A stretch of 64,000 nt of DNA, taken from contig NZ_BAAAYN010000006.1 of assembly GCF_039536245.1 (NCBI RefSeq), positions 186,001-250,000 of the forward strand, written 5' to 3'. A program made the position numbers and the translations under genes. The notes beneath the pieces were generated by a model. The model did no database searches. It saw only the letters and a list, made by a program, of their open reading frames with translations, and was not told where the DNA came from. Source of the stretch: Cryptosporangium minutisporangium (GTDB lineage: Bacteria > Actinomycetota > Actinomycetes > Mycobacteriales > Cryptosporangiaceae). The number at the start of each line of letters is the position of its first letter. The first letter of the stretch is position 1. Shown here in pieces: positions 24,738-34,107 of the stretch.

Positions 24738-25261
24738 CCGACGACGCGTTCGGTGGGCTGGTGGCCGCGCTCGACCCACCGCTGATCGTGGTGACCACCG
24801 CGGTCGGCGACGAGCAGGCCGGATGTCTGGTGGGCTTCCACGCCCAGTCGAGCATCACGCCGGAGCGCTACTGCGTCTGGCTCTCCAAGGCCAACCACAC
24901 CTACCGGGTCGCGCTGCGCGCCGATCACCTCGCGCTGCACTTCCTCGCCGAGGAGGATCTGCCGATCGCGGCGCACTTCGGCACGTTGAGCGGCGACACC
25001 GTCGACAAGTTCGCCGACCTGCCGACCGAGCGCGGCGTCGGCGGGGTACCGCTGCTGGCCGGCTGGCCGAACTGGCTGGTGGTTCGCCGCAGCGCCCTGC
25101 TCGACGAGGGTGGCGACCACGTCTGCCTGCCCGCCGAGGCGGTGGCGGCGCGGCACGACAAACCGTTCACGCCGCTGCGTCTCTCGCAGGCCGGTCACCT
25201 TCAACCGGGCCACGGCAACGAGGAACGGCACGACCCGCCCACCGAACGCGCTGCCCGCTGA
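24734..25261 (+). CDS. Flavin reductase-like FMN-binding protein
   Basis: 175 residues. The split-barrel flavin reductase/DIM6 fold is supported by the pattern CLVGFHAQSSITPERYCVWLSKANHTY and by LALHFLAEED. It is translated from a 4-base overlap with the RibD-like gene, so both enzymes probably act in one reaction sequence or share a flavin. It ends close to the convergent PucR gene. Confidence 0.85.
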   Translation: MTDDAFGGLVAALDPPLIVVTTAVGDEQAGCLVGFHAQSSITPERYCVWLSKANHTYRVALRADHLALHFLAEEDLPIAAHFGTLSGDTVDKFADLPTERGVGGVPLLAGWPNWLVVRRSALLDEGGDHVCLPAEAVAARHDKPFTPLRLSQAGHLQPGHGNEERHDPPTERAAR

Positions 25262-25294
25262 GCGCTCTCCCGGACGTCGAGCCGCGTTCCGGGA

Positions 25295-26431
25295 TCACTC
25301 CGCTCGCCAGCTGCACAGCGCCCACCACAACTGAATGGTGTGCGTCAAGGTCCCGGTGCGGAGAGCGGGCGACGTCGTATTTCCCGCGCGCTCGGACAAC
25401 TCGTGGAACCGTCGGAGCCGAGATTTGACGGTATTCGGGTGCACGTGCAGCAACTCCGCCGTCGGCGCCAATCGGCTGCCCACCGCCAAATAGGTGAGGA
25501 GCGTGTCGACTATGTCCCGATGCCGTTCGTCCGAGCGGTCCAAGCCGGCGAGCAATTGCCGGGACAACAGCGTCCCGAGTGATCGGGATTTTCCCAGTGC
25601 GATCTCGACCGCGCTGTCGAGCAACGCGTGCGGTCCCTGGTCGCCGTTCTGGCGATGTTTCGTCAATGCCTCCCGGCACAGGAGGTAGACCGGAGGCAGT
25701 TCGGAGAGCGGAACCGGCGGGCTGTGGACCATGAGAACCGGCGACCGGTAGCCGGTGGGCAGATCTGCGCGGATCGCGCAGAGCACGCCGTGGATCAGCA
25801 CGGAGATGCCGTCCGGGGACTCCAGCGGCGCTTCCAGCCGGCGGGCCTCGCTCGGCACGGTGACGTCGACGACCAGGCAGCGGTACTCGCGGGACGGGTC
25901 GAGGCCCGCCTCGGCCGCCCAGGCTCCCTCGCCGGTCTCCAGCAGGTGACGCAGAGCATCCGCCTGCCGGGCGCGAGTCGTGCGGCCGAGCTGCGTCTCG
26001 GCCGTGCGGTACGCGAGCACCATGCTGTTCTGCAGCCGGCCGACGATCTCGTCGAAGCGGGGCAACAGCGGCAGCAACTCGTCGGGCGGCAGCGACTCCG
26101 CACCTTGGGTGATCAGCGCCTGCAGCACGACCTTCCGTGCCGCTAGCACGCCGTTGAGCAGGACCGGGAGGCTGATGCCCTGCTCGACACGGTCGACGGC
26201 GAGGTGCTGCGCGGCCGCGGTCGACCGCTCGGCACGGGCCACGTCACCGGCGAGCGACGCCCCGACGGCGTCGAGCATCACCGCGATGTGGCGCTCGACC
26301 TCGGCCTCCGGGAGCTTCCGCGCGGGGCTGCCCGGGCCGAGCGCGGCCTCGGCGGCGGCGGTGAGCAAGCCCTGGTCGGCGGCGAGCCGGTCGATCAGCG
26401 GAATCAGTGAACTCTTTTCGACCTCGGTCAT
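25295..26431 (-). CDS. PucR/CdaR-type helix-turn-helix regulator
   Basis: 378 residues. The N-terminal two thirds are a helical and GGDEF-like sensor module without recognisable catalytic motifs. The C-terminal ~60 residues carry the PucR HTH: LLTYLAVGSRLAPTAELLHVHPNTVKSRLRR. It diverges from the secreted beta-propeller gene, separated by 270 bases, and could regulate it. The ligand is unknown. Confidence 0.86.
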   Translation of the reverse strand: MTEVEKSSLIPLIDRLAADQGLLTAAAEAALGPGSPARKLPEAEVERHIAVMLDAVGASLAGDVARAERSTAAAQHLAVDRVEQGISLPVLLNGVLAARKVVLQALITQGAESLPPDELLPLLPRFDEIVGRLQNSMVLAYRTAETQLGRTTRARQADALRHLLETGEGAWAAEAGLDPSREYRCLVVDVTVPSEARRLEAPLESPDGISVLIHGVLCAIRADLPTGYRSPVLMVHSPPVPLSELPPVYLLCREALTKHRQNGDQGPHALLDSAVEIALGKSRSLGTLLSRQLLAGLDRSDERHRDIVDTLLTYLAVGSRLAPTAELLHVHPNTVKSRLRRFHELSERAGNTTSPALRTGTLTHTIQLWWALCSWRAE

Positions 26432-26701
26432 TCCACTGTCCTCCGGCCGACTGCGCCGTTGCGTCGAAGGCCATCAGCGTGGGTGCATTCCGGTCGGCGG
26501 TCAATGGCGATTGGCAGCGCCTGCTGGGGTGCTTGCGCAGGTGCTGATATGCCGACTCGTTCACGGCGGCGCTCGGAATCGATACCCGTACTTCGCCGTA
26601 CATCGCCGTCGTCCGACCGTGTCCCGTCCGGACATTGTCCTCGACCGGGGCGCTTGATTGGCTCGGCCGGCAACGATTCCCTCTCCCGACTGGGGTCTTC
26701 A

Positions 26702-27976
26702 ATGAAGAGGATTCAGCTGAGTGCCGGTCGGCCGGCAATGTGTTCCGCGGCGGCAATTCTGACCGCGCTGGCTGTCACGGCGGTGACACCCGTCGCGACC
26801 GCGAACGCCGCGCGTCCGGCGGCCGAAAACGCGTTGCAGGAGGTGATGTTCGTCGGCAACAACTGGGACGGCACGGCGGACGTCATTCGCTCCCGCGGGA
26901 ACTACGCGAAGCTGGGCCGGATCAACGTGGTGCCCGACAAGGCGGCGCGGATGGCCGAGATCTTCGCCGATCCGATCCGGCTCGTGTTCTTCCTCGGGAT
27001 CCGGAACGGGGTGGGGGAAGGGCACGACCAGCTCGTCGACGACCTGTACAGCACACCGGACGGCAGGTCGCTGGTGGCCTCGCGGCCCAGCTTCGCCGAC
27101 GTCGTCTCGATCGACGTCACCACCGGCAAGCTCAACTGGCGTTTCCCGGTCTCCGGCCACCGGTCCGACCACATGGCGGTCTCGCCGGACGGCACGAGGG
27201 TCGCGGTATCGGCGTCGCTCTCGAAGACGGTGCACGTCTTGGACATCAACACCGGGAAGCAGCTCGGTTCGTTCCCGACCGGTGAGAAGCCGCACGAGAA
27301 CGTCTTCACGAGCGACGGCAAGCAGCTGTGGAACATGTCGATCGGCAACGTCGACAGCAACCTGGACTCGCCCGCTTTCGACTTCACCAAGGGTGATCGA
27401 CGCATCACGATCGCCGATACGTCGACGTTCAAGGTGGTGCGGACGATCGACATGCGGCCGCGCCTGGACGCCGCCGGCCGCAGGGACCTGTCGGACGCCG
27501 TCCGCCCGGCGGTGTTCACCCCGGACTTCTCGACGCTCTACTTCCAGGTGTCGTTCTTCCACGGCGTCGTGGAGTACGACGTCGCCCGGGATCGGATCAC
27601 CCGGGTGGCGACGCTGCCGACCAATCCGAACACCAACCCGGACCGCACCACGTGGGTGAACGACTCCCGGCACCATGGGCTGTCGATGAGCCCGGACGGC
27701 CGCAAGCTGTGCGTCGCCGGAACGGTGGACGACTACGTGACCGTGGTGGACCGGGCGTCGCTGGCCCCGGGTGCGCTGGTGACCGCCGCGAAGCCCTACT
27801 GGGCCACGGTGAGCGGCGACGGCAAGCAGTGCGTGATCTCCGAGAGCGACGCCGACCGGGTGACCGCGATCGACTTCGCGACCGGTCAGAAGGTCGTCTC
27901 GGTCCCGGTCGGCGACCACCCGCAGCGGGTCCGGCTGGCCCACGTACCGGCCGGGTGGTCGTCGCCGACGGGCTGA
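26702..27976 (+). CDS. Secreted YncE-like beta-propeller protein
   Basis: 424 residues. A signal peptide (MKRIQLSAGRPAMCSAAA, hydrophobic core, cleavage near ATANA) leads into repeats of the YncE/lactonase propeller type: VSIDVTTGKLNWRF, VHVLDINTGKQLG, SPDGRKLCVAGT, AIDFATGQKVVSV. Such propellers bind ligands or partners rather than catalyse. Upstream in-frame sequence to 26459 is not used because the signal peptide starts at 26702. Function unknown; extracellular. Confidence 0.82.
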   Translation: MKRIQLSAGRPAMCSAAAILTALAVTAVTPVATANAARPAAENALQEVMFVGNNWDGTADVIRSRGNYAKLGRINVVPDKAARMAEIFADPIRLVFFLGIRNGVGEGHDQLVDDLYSTPDGRSLVASRPSFADVVSIDVTTGKLNWRFPVSGHRSDHMAVSPDGTRVAVSASLSKTVHVLDINTGKQLGSFPTGEKPHENVFTSDGKQLWNMSIGNVDSNLDSPAFDFTKGDRRITIADTSTFKVVRTIDMRPRLDAAGRRDLSDAVRPAVFTPDFSTLYFQVSFFHGVVEYDVARDRITRVATLPTNPNTNPDRTTWVNDSRHHGLSMSPDGRKLCVAGTVDDYVTVVDRASLAPGALVTAAKPYWATVSGDGKQCVISESDADRVTAIDFATGQKVVSVPVGDHPQRVRLAHVPAGWSSPTG

Positions 27977-27987
27977 CCGCCCGGAGT

Positions 27988-28731
27988 TCAGTCCATGAAC
28001 TCCGCGGCGAAGCCCCGGACCTGATCGACGTCGAGAGGGTCCTCGAAACCGACGATGAGCTCCTGGACGCCGGCGGCTTCGTACGCCGCGATCCGCCGGC
28101 GGACGGTCTCGACGGTGCCGACCAGCCCGTAGGAGCCGGGGTCACCCGGGTAGGCGAAGTCGGCACCGGGCGGGACGCACGCCCGGGCCTCCTCGTCGGT
28201 GTCGCGGATGATGCAGGGCTGGTTCACCGCTCCTCCGACCCGGTAGTACGTGCCCTCGAAGGTGGTCTCCTTCTCCGTCCACAGGGATCGGATGATCTGC
28301 ACGGCCTCGCCGAGCTTGCGGAGTCGCTCGCCCGCGGTCCCGAACTCGTAGCCGTAACCGACGTAATCCGGCTCGTACCACCCGGCGCCGATGCCGAAGC
28401 TCAACCGGCCGTGCGCCATCACGTCCACGGTGGACGCCATCTTCGCCTGAAGCGCCGGGTTGCGGTAGCCGTTGCCGGTCACGAGCTGGCCGATCCGCAC
28501 CCGATGGGTGTCCCGGGCAAGGCCCGCGATCACGGACCAGGCCTCGAAGACGATCTCCTGCGACGGCGGGATCGTCGTGAGATGGTCCGGTGCCCAGAGC
28601 GTCTCGTAGTCCAGGTCGTCCGCGCCCCGGGCGAGGCGCGTGAGTGCTTCGTAAGCCTCGACCGGATCGGGGATGCCGGCGAACTCCTGACCGAATCCGG
28701 TGGGAAGGAAGATGCTGTACCTCATCGTCAC
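27988..28731 (-). CDS. LLM-class F420-dependent oxidoreductase with internal deletion
   Basis: 247 residues, where relatives have about 300. GTG 28731 overlaps the stop of the DHFR-like gene (GTGA); an ATG lies two codons in. The N-terminal part is typical (YETLWAPDHLTT, VRIGQLVTGN, GRLSFGIGAGWYEPDY, LGEAVQIIRSLW). At residues ~170-176 (28205-28222) the sequence goes straight from GGAVNQP to CIIRDTDEEA, skipping the segment that normally carries the GGGGEK cofactor-phosphate motif. The C-terminal part resumes normally. It may be inactive or altered. Confidence 0.8.
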   Translation of the reverse strand: MTMRYSIFLPTGFGQEFAGIPDPVEAYEALTRLARGADDLDYETLWAPDHLTTIPPSQEIVFEAWSVIAGLARDTHRVRIGQLVTGNGYRNPALQAKMASTVDVMAHGRLSFGIGAGWYEPDYVGYGYEFGTAGERLRKLGEAVQIIRSLWTEKETTFEGTYYRVGGAVNQPCIIRDTDEEARACVPPGADFAYPGDPGSYGLVGTVETVRRRIAAYEAAGVQELIVGFEDPLDVDQVRGFAAEFMD

Positions 28732-29306
28732 GTCCGCGGCGCCTCTCGCTCGGTGGTTCGTGTCCCGCTGCCGGGTTTGCGGTAGTCGAGAGAGACGACC
28801 CCGGACTCACTGCGCTCCACGGAGACCAGCGACAGCCGGGTGGGGACGCCGCCGAGTCGCGGCATCGTCTCGCCGCCGCCCTGCAGAACCGGGTAGATCG
28901 TCAGCCGCACTTCGTCCACCAGGTCGCGGGCGAGGAGCGCGTGGGACAGTCGGCCGAACCCGTAGATGACGAGGTCGCCGTCCCCCTCGCGCTTGAGCCG
29001 GCGGACCGCCGAGACCGGGTCCTCGTCGATCAGGACCGCGTTGTTCCACTCGGCGCGCTGCAGAGTCGACGAGAAGACGTACTTGCGGATCGCGTTGACG
29101 CGGTCGGGGTAGGGCCCGGACTCGTACGGCCACGCCGAGGCGAAGTACTCGTACGTGTTCCGACCCATGAGCATGGCGTCGCTGCGGTTCAGCTGCTCCA
29201 GGGATTCCTGCGCGGCGGCGGCGTCGAAGAAGGGGCCGGCCCAGTTCCGCGGCGCCTCGTGCACGCCGTCCAGCGTCAGCAGGCATCCGACGATGAGATT
29301 GCGCAT
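28728..29306 (-). CDS. RibD_C/dihydrofolate reductase-family protein
   Basis: 192 residues from ATG 29306 with a GAGTGAG site. Motifs LTLDGVHEAP, AMLMGRNTYEYFASAWP and VIYGFGRLSHALL mark the YyaP/YwjB-like DHFR superfamily of actinobacteria. First gene of a two-gene unit with the luciferase-like oxidoreductase (GTGA overlap). Divergent from the sigma factor gene across a 45-base near-perfect inverted repeat. Substrate unknown. Confidence 0.86.
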   Translation of the reverse strand: MRNLIVGCLLTLDGVHEAPRNWAGPFFDAAAAQESLEQLNRSDAMLMGRNTYEYFASAWPYESGPYPDRVNAIRKYVFSSTLQRAEWNNAVLIDEDPVSAVRRLKREGDGDLVIYGFGRLSHALLARDLVDEVRLTIYPVLQGGGETMPRLGGVPTRLSLVSVERSESGVVSLDYRKPGSGTRTTEREAPRT

Positions 29307-29360
29307 TCTCACTCCGTACGTGGTCGTCCGACTCTCGGTCCCGGTGCAGACCGCCGCGGG

Positions 29361-29405
29361 CGCGGAAAGGAATCGGTGGGCGGGACCCGCCGATTCCTTT
29401 CCGCG
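29361..29405. repeat. 45-base inverted repeat in divergent promoter
   Basis: Arms of 20 bases (29361-29380 and 29386-29405) with one mismatch enclose a 5-base loop CGGGA. It sits between the divergent DHFR-like gene (start 29306) and sigma factor (start 29463), upstream of both, so it is not a terminator of either. It may be a two-sided operator or a cruciform/RNA hairpin. Confidence 0.7.
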
Positions 29406-29462
29406 GTCGAGGCGGTCCATAGGGTCGGAGGGAGTGGTGTCGAGGTGCAGACGAGGACCACC

Positions 29463-30461
29463 GTGGCGGGGATGAGCCAGTTCGAGACCGAGACCGAGCC
29501 GTTCCGGCGCGAGTTGCTGGCGCACTGCTATCGCATGCTCGGCTCCGTCGCCGAGGCGGAGGACACGGTCCAGGAGACCTACCTGCGGGCGTGGCGGGCG
29601 TTCGACCATTTCGAGGGCCGCTCGTCGGTGCGCACGTGGCTGTACCGGATCGCCACCAACGCGTGCCTCACCGCCCTGGAACACCGGCGGCGGCGAGCGC
29701 TCCCGTCCCACCTGGGCGGGCCGAGCGCGGACCCGTCCGCGGCCGCCCGGGCCGACGACTCGGTGTCCTGGCTCGAGCCGATGCCGGACGCCCTGGTCAA
29801 ACCGCTCTCCGGCGACCCGGCCGAGGTCGTGGTGGCGCGGCAGAGCCTGCGGCTGGCGCTGGTGGCGAGCCTGCAGCATCTGCCCGCCCGGCAACGGGCG
29901 GTGCTCCTGCTGCGCGACGTACTGGCGTTCCCCGCCGCGGAGGTCGCCGAGATCCTCACGACCACGGTCCCGGCGGTGAAGAGCTACCTCCAGCGCGCCC
30001 GCGCGAAGCTCGATGACGTCGCGCCCGCCGAGGAGGACTTCCAGGAGCCGGCGGACCCCCGTCAGCGCGTCCTCCTCGATCGGTACGTGCGGGCGATCGA
30101 GACCGTGGACGTGCAGGCGCTGCGGGAGCTGCTCCACGAAGACCTGGTCCTGGAGGCGACGCCCGGCCGTACCTGGCACGCCGGGGTCTCGGTGTGCCTG
30201 CCCTTCCTCCAGCGGCAGGTGCTCGACGCCGGCCGGTGGCGGATGCTCGCCACCGCGGCCAACGGACAGCCGGCCGCGATCAGCTATCTGCGGGACGACA
30301 CCGGCTCGTACCGCGCGTTCGGAGTCATCGTCCTCACCACGACAGCCACCGCGATCAGCCGGATCAACGCGTTCGGTGACGCCGACCTGGTCGCGGCGTT
30401 CGGGTTCCCCCAGGTCCTGCCGACCGAGGAGGAGGACGACGTCGCGGAACCCACCTGCTGA
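29463..30461 (+). CDS. SigJ/SigX5-type ECF sigma factor with SnoaL-like tail
   Basis: 332 residues from GTG 29463, six bases after GAGG; ATG 29472 is the alternative. Region 2 is clear (HCYRMLGSVAEAEDTVQETYLRAW) and region 4 as well (LPARQRAVLLLRDVLAFPAAEVAEILTTT). Residues ~205-320 are a SnoaL-type domain (QRVLLDRYVRAIETVDVQAL), typical of sigma factors that regulate themselves through their own C-terminal domain rather than an anti-sigma. Divergent from the DHFR-like/LLM pair, its likely target. Confidence 0.87.
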   Translation: MAGMSQFETETEPFRRELLAHCYRMLGSVAEAEDTVQETYLRAWRAFDHFEGRSSVRTWLYRIATNACLTALEHRRRRALPSHLGGPSADPSAAARADDSVSWLEPMPDALVKPLSGDPAEVVVARQSLRLALVASLQHLPARQRAVLLLRDVLAFPAAEVAEILTTTVPAVKSYLQRARAKLDDVAPAEEDFQEPADPRQRVLLDRYVRAIETVDVQALRELLHEDLVLEATPGRTWHAGVSVCLPFLQRQVLDAGRWRMLATAANGQPAAISYLRDDTGSYRAFGVIVLTTTATAISRINAFGDADLVAAFGFPQVLPTEEEDDVAEPTC

Positions 30462-30569
30462 CGCCCGTCGTCCGTTTAAGATCACGCATTACTCCGGGGT
30501 TTCCCGAAGGTTTCGCCGAGTGCATCCCCCTGCTCTGATTCGGTCCGTCTGACCCTCGCTGGAGACACC

Positions 30570-32234
30570 GTGATCAGCTTCAACCTGTCCCAGGTCTTCC
30601 AATCGGTCTCCGACGCCATTCCGGACACCGAAGCCGTGGTCTGGCGGGATCGCCGCCTCACCTACCGTGCGATCAACGAGCGGGCCGACGGGCTCGCGCA
30701 TTACCTGGCCGGCCGAGGGCTGGGAGCGCGGCGGGAACGCGCGGAACTCCGCGGCCACGAGTCGGGCCAGGACCACGTGGGCCTCTACCTCCGCAACTGT
30801 CCCGAGTACGTCGAAGCGATGGTCGGGGGCTTCCGCGCCCGCCTGGCGCCGTTCAACGTCAACTACCGGTACGTGGCCGAGGAGCTGCTGTACCTGCTCT
30901 CGGACGCCCACGCTCGCGCGCTCGTCTACCACGCCGAGTTCGCTCCGTGCCTCCAGACGATCCGGGATCAGTTACCCGAGCTCGAGGTCCTGATCCAGGT
31001 CGCCGACGAGAGCGGCAACGACCTCCTCGACGGCGCCGTCGCCTACGAGTCGATCATCGAGACCCCGCCGCCGCCCGCCGGGATGCCGACGCCCACCGGC
31101 GACGACCTGCTCGTCCTCTACACCGGCGGAACGACCGGGATGCCGAAGGGCGTGCTGTGGCGGCAGGACGACATCTACGTCGCCGCGATGGGTGGTACGC
31201 CGTTCGGCGCGCCGGAGCCGTTCGCCTCCTACGCGGAGATCGCCGCCGCGGCCACGGCCAACCCGGGAAGCCAGCGGTTGCTGATGATCCCGCCGTTCAT
31301 CCACGGCGCCGCGCAGTGGAGCGCGTTCTACACGTTCACGAACGGCGGCACGATCGTCCTGCTGGACGACGTCCACCACTTCGACGCCGCGCAGGCACTG
31401 CGTTTGATAGTCAGCGAGCGGGTCGTGGGAATTCCGGTTCTCGGTGACGCGGTGGTGCTCCCGATCGTCGAGGAGATCGAGCGCGCGATCGCCGCCGGCG
31501 AGCCGTACGACCTGTCCGGTTTCGCGGCGGTGTCGAACGGAGGCGCGCCGCTCTCGCCCGGAATGCGGGAGCGGCTGCTCCGCGCCCTGCCGCACGTGCT
31601 CTTGCTGGACGCCGCCGGGTCGTCGGAGACCGGGATCCAGATGAGCGCGCTGTCGGCGAGCGGGGCGATGACCGAGGCCGGTGTGTTCGACGCGCAGGAG
31701 CAGACGGCGGTCGTCGACGACACGCTCTCCCGCGTCCTCGCGCCGGGGGAGGGCCAAGGCTGGTTGGGTCGGCGGGGCCGCATCCCGCTCGGCTACCTGG
31801 GCGATCCGGACAAGACGGCCCGCACCTTCCCGGTCGTCGACGGCGTGCGCTGGGCACTGCCCGGCGACCGCGTCGAGCTCCTCGCCGACGGTCGCATCCG
31901 GCTGCTCGGCCGGGACAGCGCCACGATCAACACCGGCGGCGAGAAGGTGTTCGCCGAGGAGGTCGAGCGCGCGATGCTGGCCCACCCCGCGGTCCGCGAC
32001 GTGATCGTCACCGGCCGGCCGTCGGACCGGTGGGGGAGCGAGGTGGTCGCGATCGTCGAGCTGAACCCGGACGTCGACGCCACCGACGACGACTTGATCG
32101 CGGCGAGCGCGCGTCACATCGCCCGCTACAAACTGCCGAAGATCATCGTCCGCGTTCCGGAGATCGCCAGGTCGCCGTCGGGGAAAGCCGACTACCGGTG
32201 GGCGGCCGAGCAGGCCAGGAAGGCCACCTCCTGA
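30570..32234 (+). CDS. Acyl-CoA synthetase (AMP-binding, FadD-like)
   Basis: 554 residues. Adenylation motifs: P-loop LYTGGTTGMPKGV, then DAAGSSETG, and hinge and lysine regions RLLGRDSATINTGGEKVFAEEVE and RSPSGKADY near the end. Activates a carboxylic acid to its CoA thioester with ATP; layout fits FadD19/FadD17-like enzymes of lipid or steroid side-chain metabolism. Single-gene unit. The first 70 residues include an Arg-rich insertion (ARRERAELRGHESGQDH). Exact substrate unknown. Confidence 0.88.
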   Translation: MISFNLSQVFQSVSDAIPDTEAVVWRDRRLTYRAINERADGLAHYLAGRGLGARRERAELRGHESGQDHVGLYLRNCPEYVEAMVGGFRARLAPFNVNYRYVAEELLYLLSDAHARALVYHAEFAPCLQTIRDQLPELEVLIQVADESGNDLLDGAVAYESIIETPPPPAGMPTPTGDDLLVLYTGGTTGMPKGVLWRQDDIYVAAMGGTPFGAPEPFASYAEIAAAATANPGSQRLLMIPPFIHGAAQWSAFYTFTNGGTIVLLDDVHHFDAAQALRLIVSERVVGIPVLGDAVVLPIVEEIERAIAAGEPYDLSGFAAVSNGGAPLSPGMRERLLRALPHVLLLDAAGSSETGIQMSALSASGAMTEAGVFDAQEQTAVVDDTLSRVLAPGEGQGWLGRRGRIPLGYLGDPDKTARTFPVVDGVRWALPGDRVELLADGRIRLLGRDSATINTGGEKVFAEEVERAMLAHPAVRDVIVTGRPSDRWGSEVVAIVELNPDVDATDDDLIAASARHIARYKLPKIIVRVPEIARSPSGKADYRWAAEQARKATS

Positions 32235-32249
32235 TCGCCTATGCCGCTG

Positions 32250-33425
32250 TCAGTGCTCTGCGCGGTGCGCGTTGAGCCGGGCCGCCTGACGCGTCAGGTG
32301 GGCGCGCTCGGCGAGGTTGGCGGCTTTCCGGCCCGCCTCGGCGTACAACCGCGCCGCCGTCACCAAATCGCCGTCGCGTTCGTGGAGGTACGCCGCCACG
32401 GCCGCGTGGCGGGGCAGCGCGGGGTCCAGCGTCGCGAGCGCCGCCAGCCCGGCCCGCGGTCCGTCGGCCTCTCCGACCGCCACCGCCCGGTTGAGCCGGA
32501 CGACCGGGCTGTCGGTGAGGCGTGCGAGCTCGTCGTACCACTCGACGATCTGCACCCAGTCGGTCTCCTCGGTGGTGGGCGCGTCGGCGTGGAGGGCCGC
32601 GATGGCGGCTTGGGCCTGGAACTCGCCCAGCCGGTCGCGGGCGAGGGCCGCCTGCAGGATCTCGACACCCTCGGCGATCGACTCGGTGTCCCAGCGGCTG
32701 CGGTCCTGCTCGGCGAGCGGTACCAGGCTGCCGTCGGGCGTGAGCCGGGTGGCGCGTCGCGCGTGGTGGAGCAGCATGAGGGCGAGCAGCCCCGCCACCT
32801 CCGGGTGGTCGATCGCGGCCGCGAGCTGCCGGGTGAGCCGGATGGCCTCGGCGGCGAGGTCGACGTCGCCGGAGTAGCCCTCGTTGAAGATCAGGTAGAG
32901 GACCCGCAGCACGGTGGCGACGTCGCCGGGCTGGTCGAACCGCACGCCGGAGACGGTGCGCTTGGCTCGGCTGATGCGCTGCGCCATGGTCGCCTCGGGC
33001 ACCAGGTAGGCCTGGGCGATCTGCCGGGTGGTGAGCCCGCCGACGGCGCGGAGCGTCAGCGCGACGGCGGACGACGGCGTCAGCGACGGGTGGGCGCAGA
33101 GGAAGTAGAGCTGGAGCGTGTCGTCCACCGGAGGCGTGGGGCCCGGCATCGGCTCCTCGTCGACGAGTTCCTCGCGCCGGCGGCGGGCGGCGTCCGCCCG
33201 TGCCGCGTCGAGGAACCGGCGCCAGGCCCTGGTGACCAGCCAGCCCTTCGGGTCCCGTGGCGGGTCCGCCGGCCAGCTGCGGACCGCCTCGACCAGCGCG
33301 TCCTGCACGGCGTCCTCGGCCGCCGCGAAGTCAGCTCCGCGGCGGACGAGGATGCCGAGGACGCTCGGCGTGAGGCTCCGGAGCTGCGCCTCGTCGATGT
33401 GGGCCCCGTCGATCGGAGAGGTCAC
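32250..33425 (-). CDS. ECF42-group RNA polymerase sigma factor with TPR-like C-terminal domain
   Basis: 391 residues from GTG 33425, overlapping the DGPF gene stop (GTGA). Sigma region 2 appears near the start (LGILVRRGADFAAAEDAVQDALVEA) and region 4 at GLTTRQIAQAYLVPEATMAQRISRAK. The C-terminal ~200 residues are a helical TPR-like extension (LYLIFNEGYSGD, RLNRAVAVGEADGP) diagnostic of the ECF42/ECF-YCII group. These sigma factors are always paired with DGPF proteins and lack anti-sigma partners. Its target genes are likely to be its own operon. Confidence 0.9.
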   Translation of the reverse strand: MTSPIDGAHIDEAQLRSLTPSVLGILVRRGADFAAAEDAVQDALVEAVRSWPADPPRDPKGWLVTRAWRRFLDAARADAARRRREELVDEEPMPGPTPPVDDTLQLYFLCAHPSLTPSSAVALTLRAVGGLTTRQIAQAYLVPEATMAQRISRAKRTVSGVRFDQPGDVATVLRVLYLIFNEGYSGDVDLAAEAIRLTRQLAAAIDHPEVAGLLALMLLHHARRATRLTPDGSLVPLAEQDRSRWDTESIAEGVEILQAALARDRLGEFQAQAAIAALHADAPTTEETDWVQIVEWYDELARLTDSPVVRLNRAVAVGEADGPRAGLAALATLDPALPRHAAVAAYLHERDGDLVTAARLYAEAGRKAANLAERAHLTRQAARLNAHRAEH

Positions 33426-33829
33426 TCCGTAATCGTCGGCGGCACGGTCAAGAGCGGACGCAGCTCCAGCCACTCGTGGATCGGCTTCCCGCCCGCCCCG
33501 GGAGCGGCCGAGAGCTCCCCGGCCAGCTCGAGCGCGCGCTCGTAACTACTGACGTCGATGATGTACCAGCCGGCGATGAGGTCCTTGGTCTCGGCGAACG
33601 GACCGTCGGTGATCGGCGGGCGCCCCTCCCCGTCGGACCGGACGAACGTGCCCTCGGGGGCGAGCGCCTGGCCGTCGACGAACTCCCCTGTCGTCTCGAG
33701 CCGGCCCGCGAAGTCACTCATGTACTGCACGTGGGCGGAGATCTCCTCCGGCGTCCACTGGTCCATCGGCACGTCGTTGACCGGAGCCGGGCCGCCGCGG
33801 TAGTGCTTGAGCAGCAGGTACTTAGCCAT
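33422..33829 (-). CDS. YciI/DGPF-domain protein
   Basis: 135 residues. The signature DGPFAETKDLIAGWYIIDV gives the family its name; a ferredoxin-like dimer is expected. Members accompany ECF42 sigma factors and are usually their regulon; their reaction is not established. Translationally coupled to the sigma gene by a GTGA overlap. GAGGAGAA-like ribosome site. Confidence 0.9.
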   Translation of the reverse strand: MAKYLLLKHYRGGPAPVNDVPMDQWTPEEISAHVQYMSDFAGRLETTGEFVDGQALAPEGTFVRSDGEGRPPITDGPFAETKDLIAGWYIIDVSSYERALELAGELSAAPGAGGKPIHEWLELRPLLTVPPTITE

Positions 33830-34107
33830 CGTGGTTCTCCTCGGTGCTGGCGCGACCCATTCTCGTCACGTTCACCCCGGGGACGAAGCCGGGCGCGGGT
33901 TCTCGACATGGCGTCCGAGGATCTCCGAAACTATTTCCCGCGTCCGGCCTGCAGGATCTGTTCGGTGCCGCGCACGTTCACCGCCAGGACGTCCTCGAAC
34001 GGTCCCTCGTCGGAGATCCCGCCGAGGCAGGGGTGACACGTCCCTTGATGGCACTGTTTACCCTCATTGACACCGGACATCGTTCCGAATGAGGGCGGGC
34101 AACGCGG

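Noticed and set aside
33830-34107. Several short open frames upstream of the STAND gene
   Set aside because: They lack ribosome sites and family motifs and overlap each other in several frames; I see no gene in this 278-base stretch.
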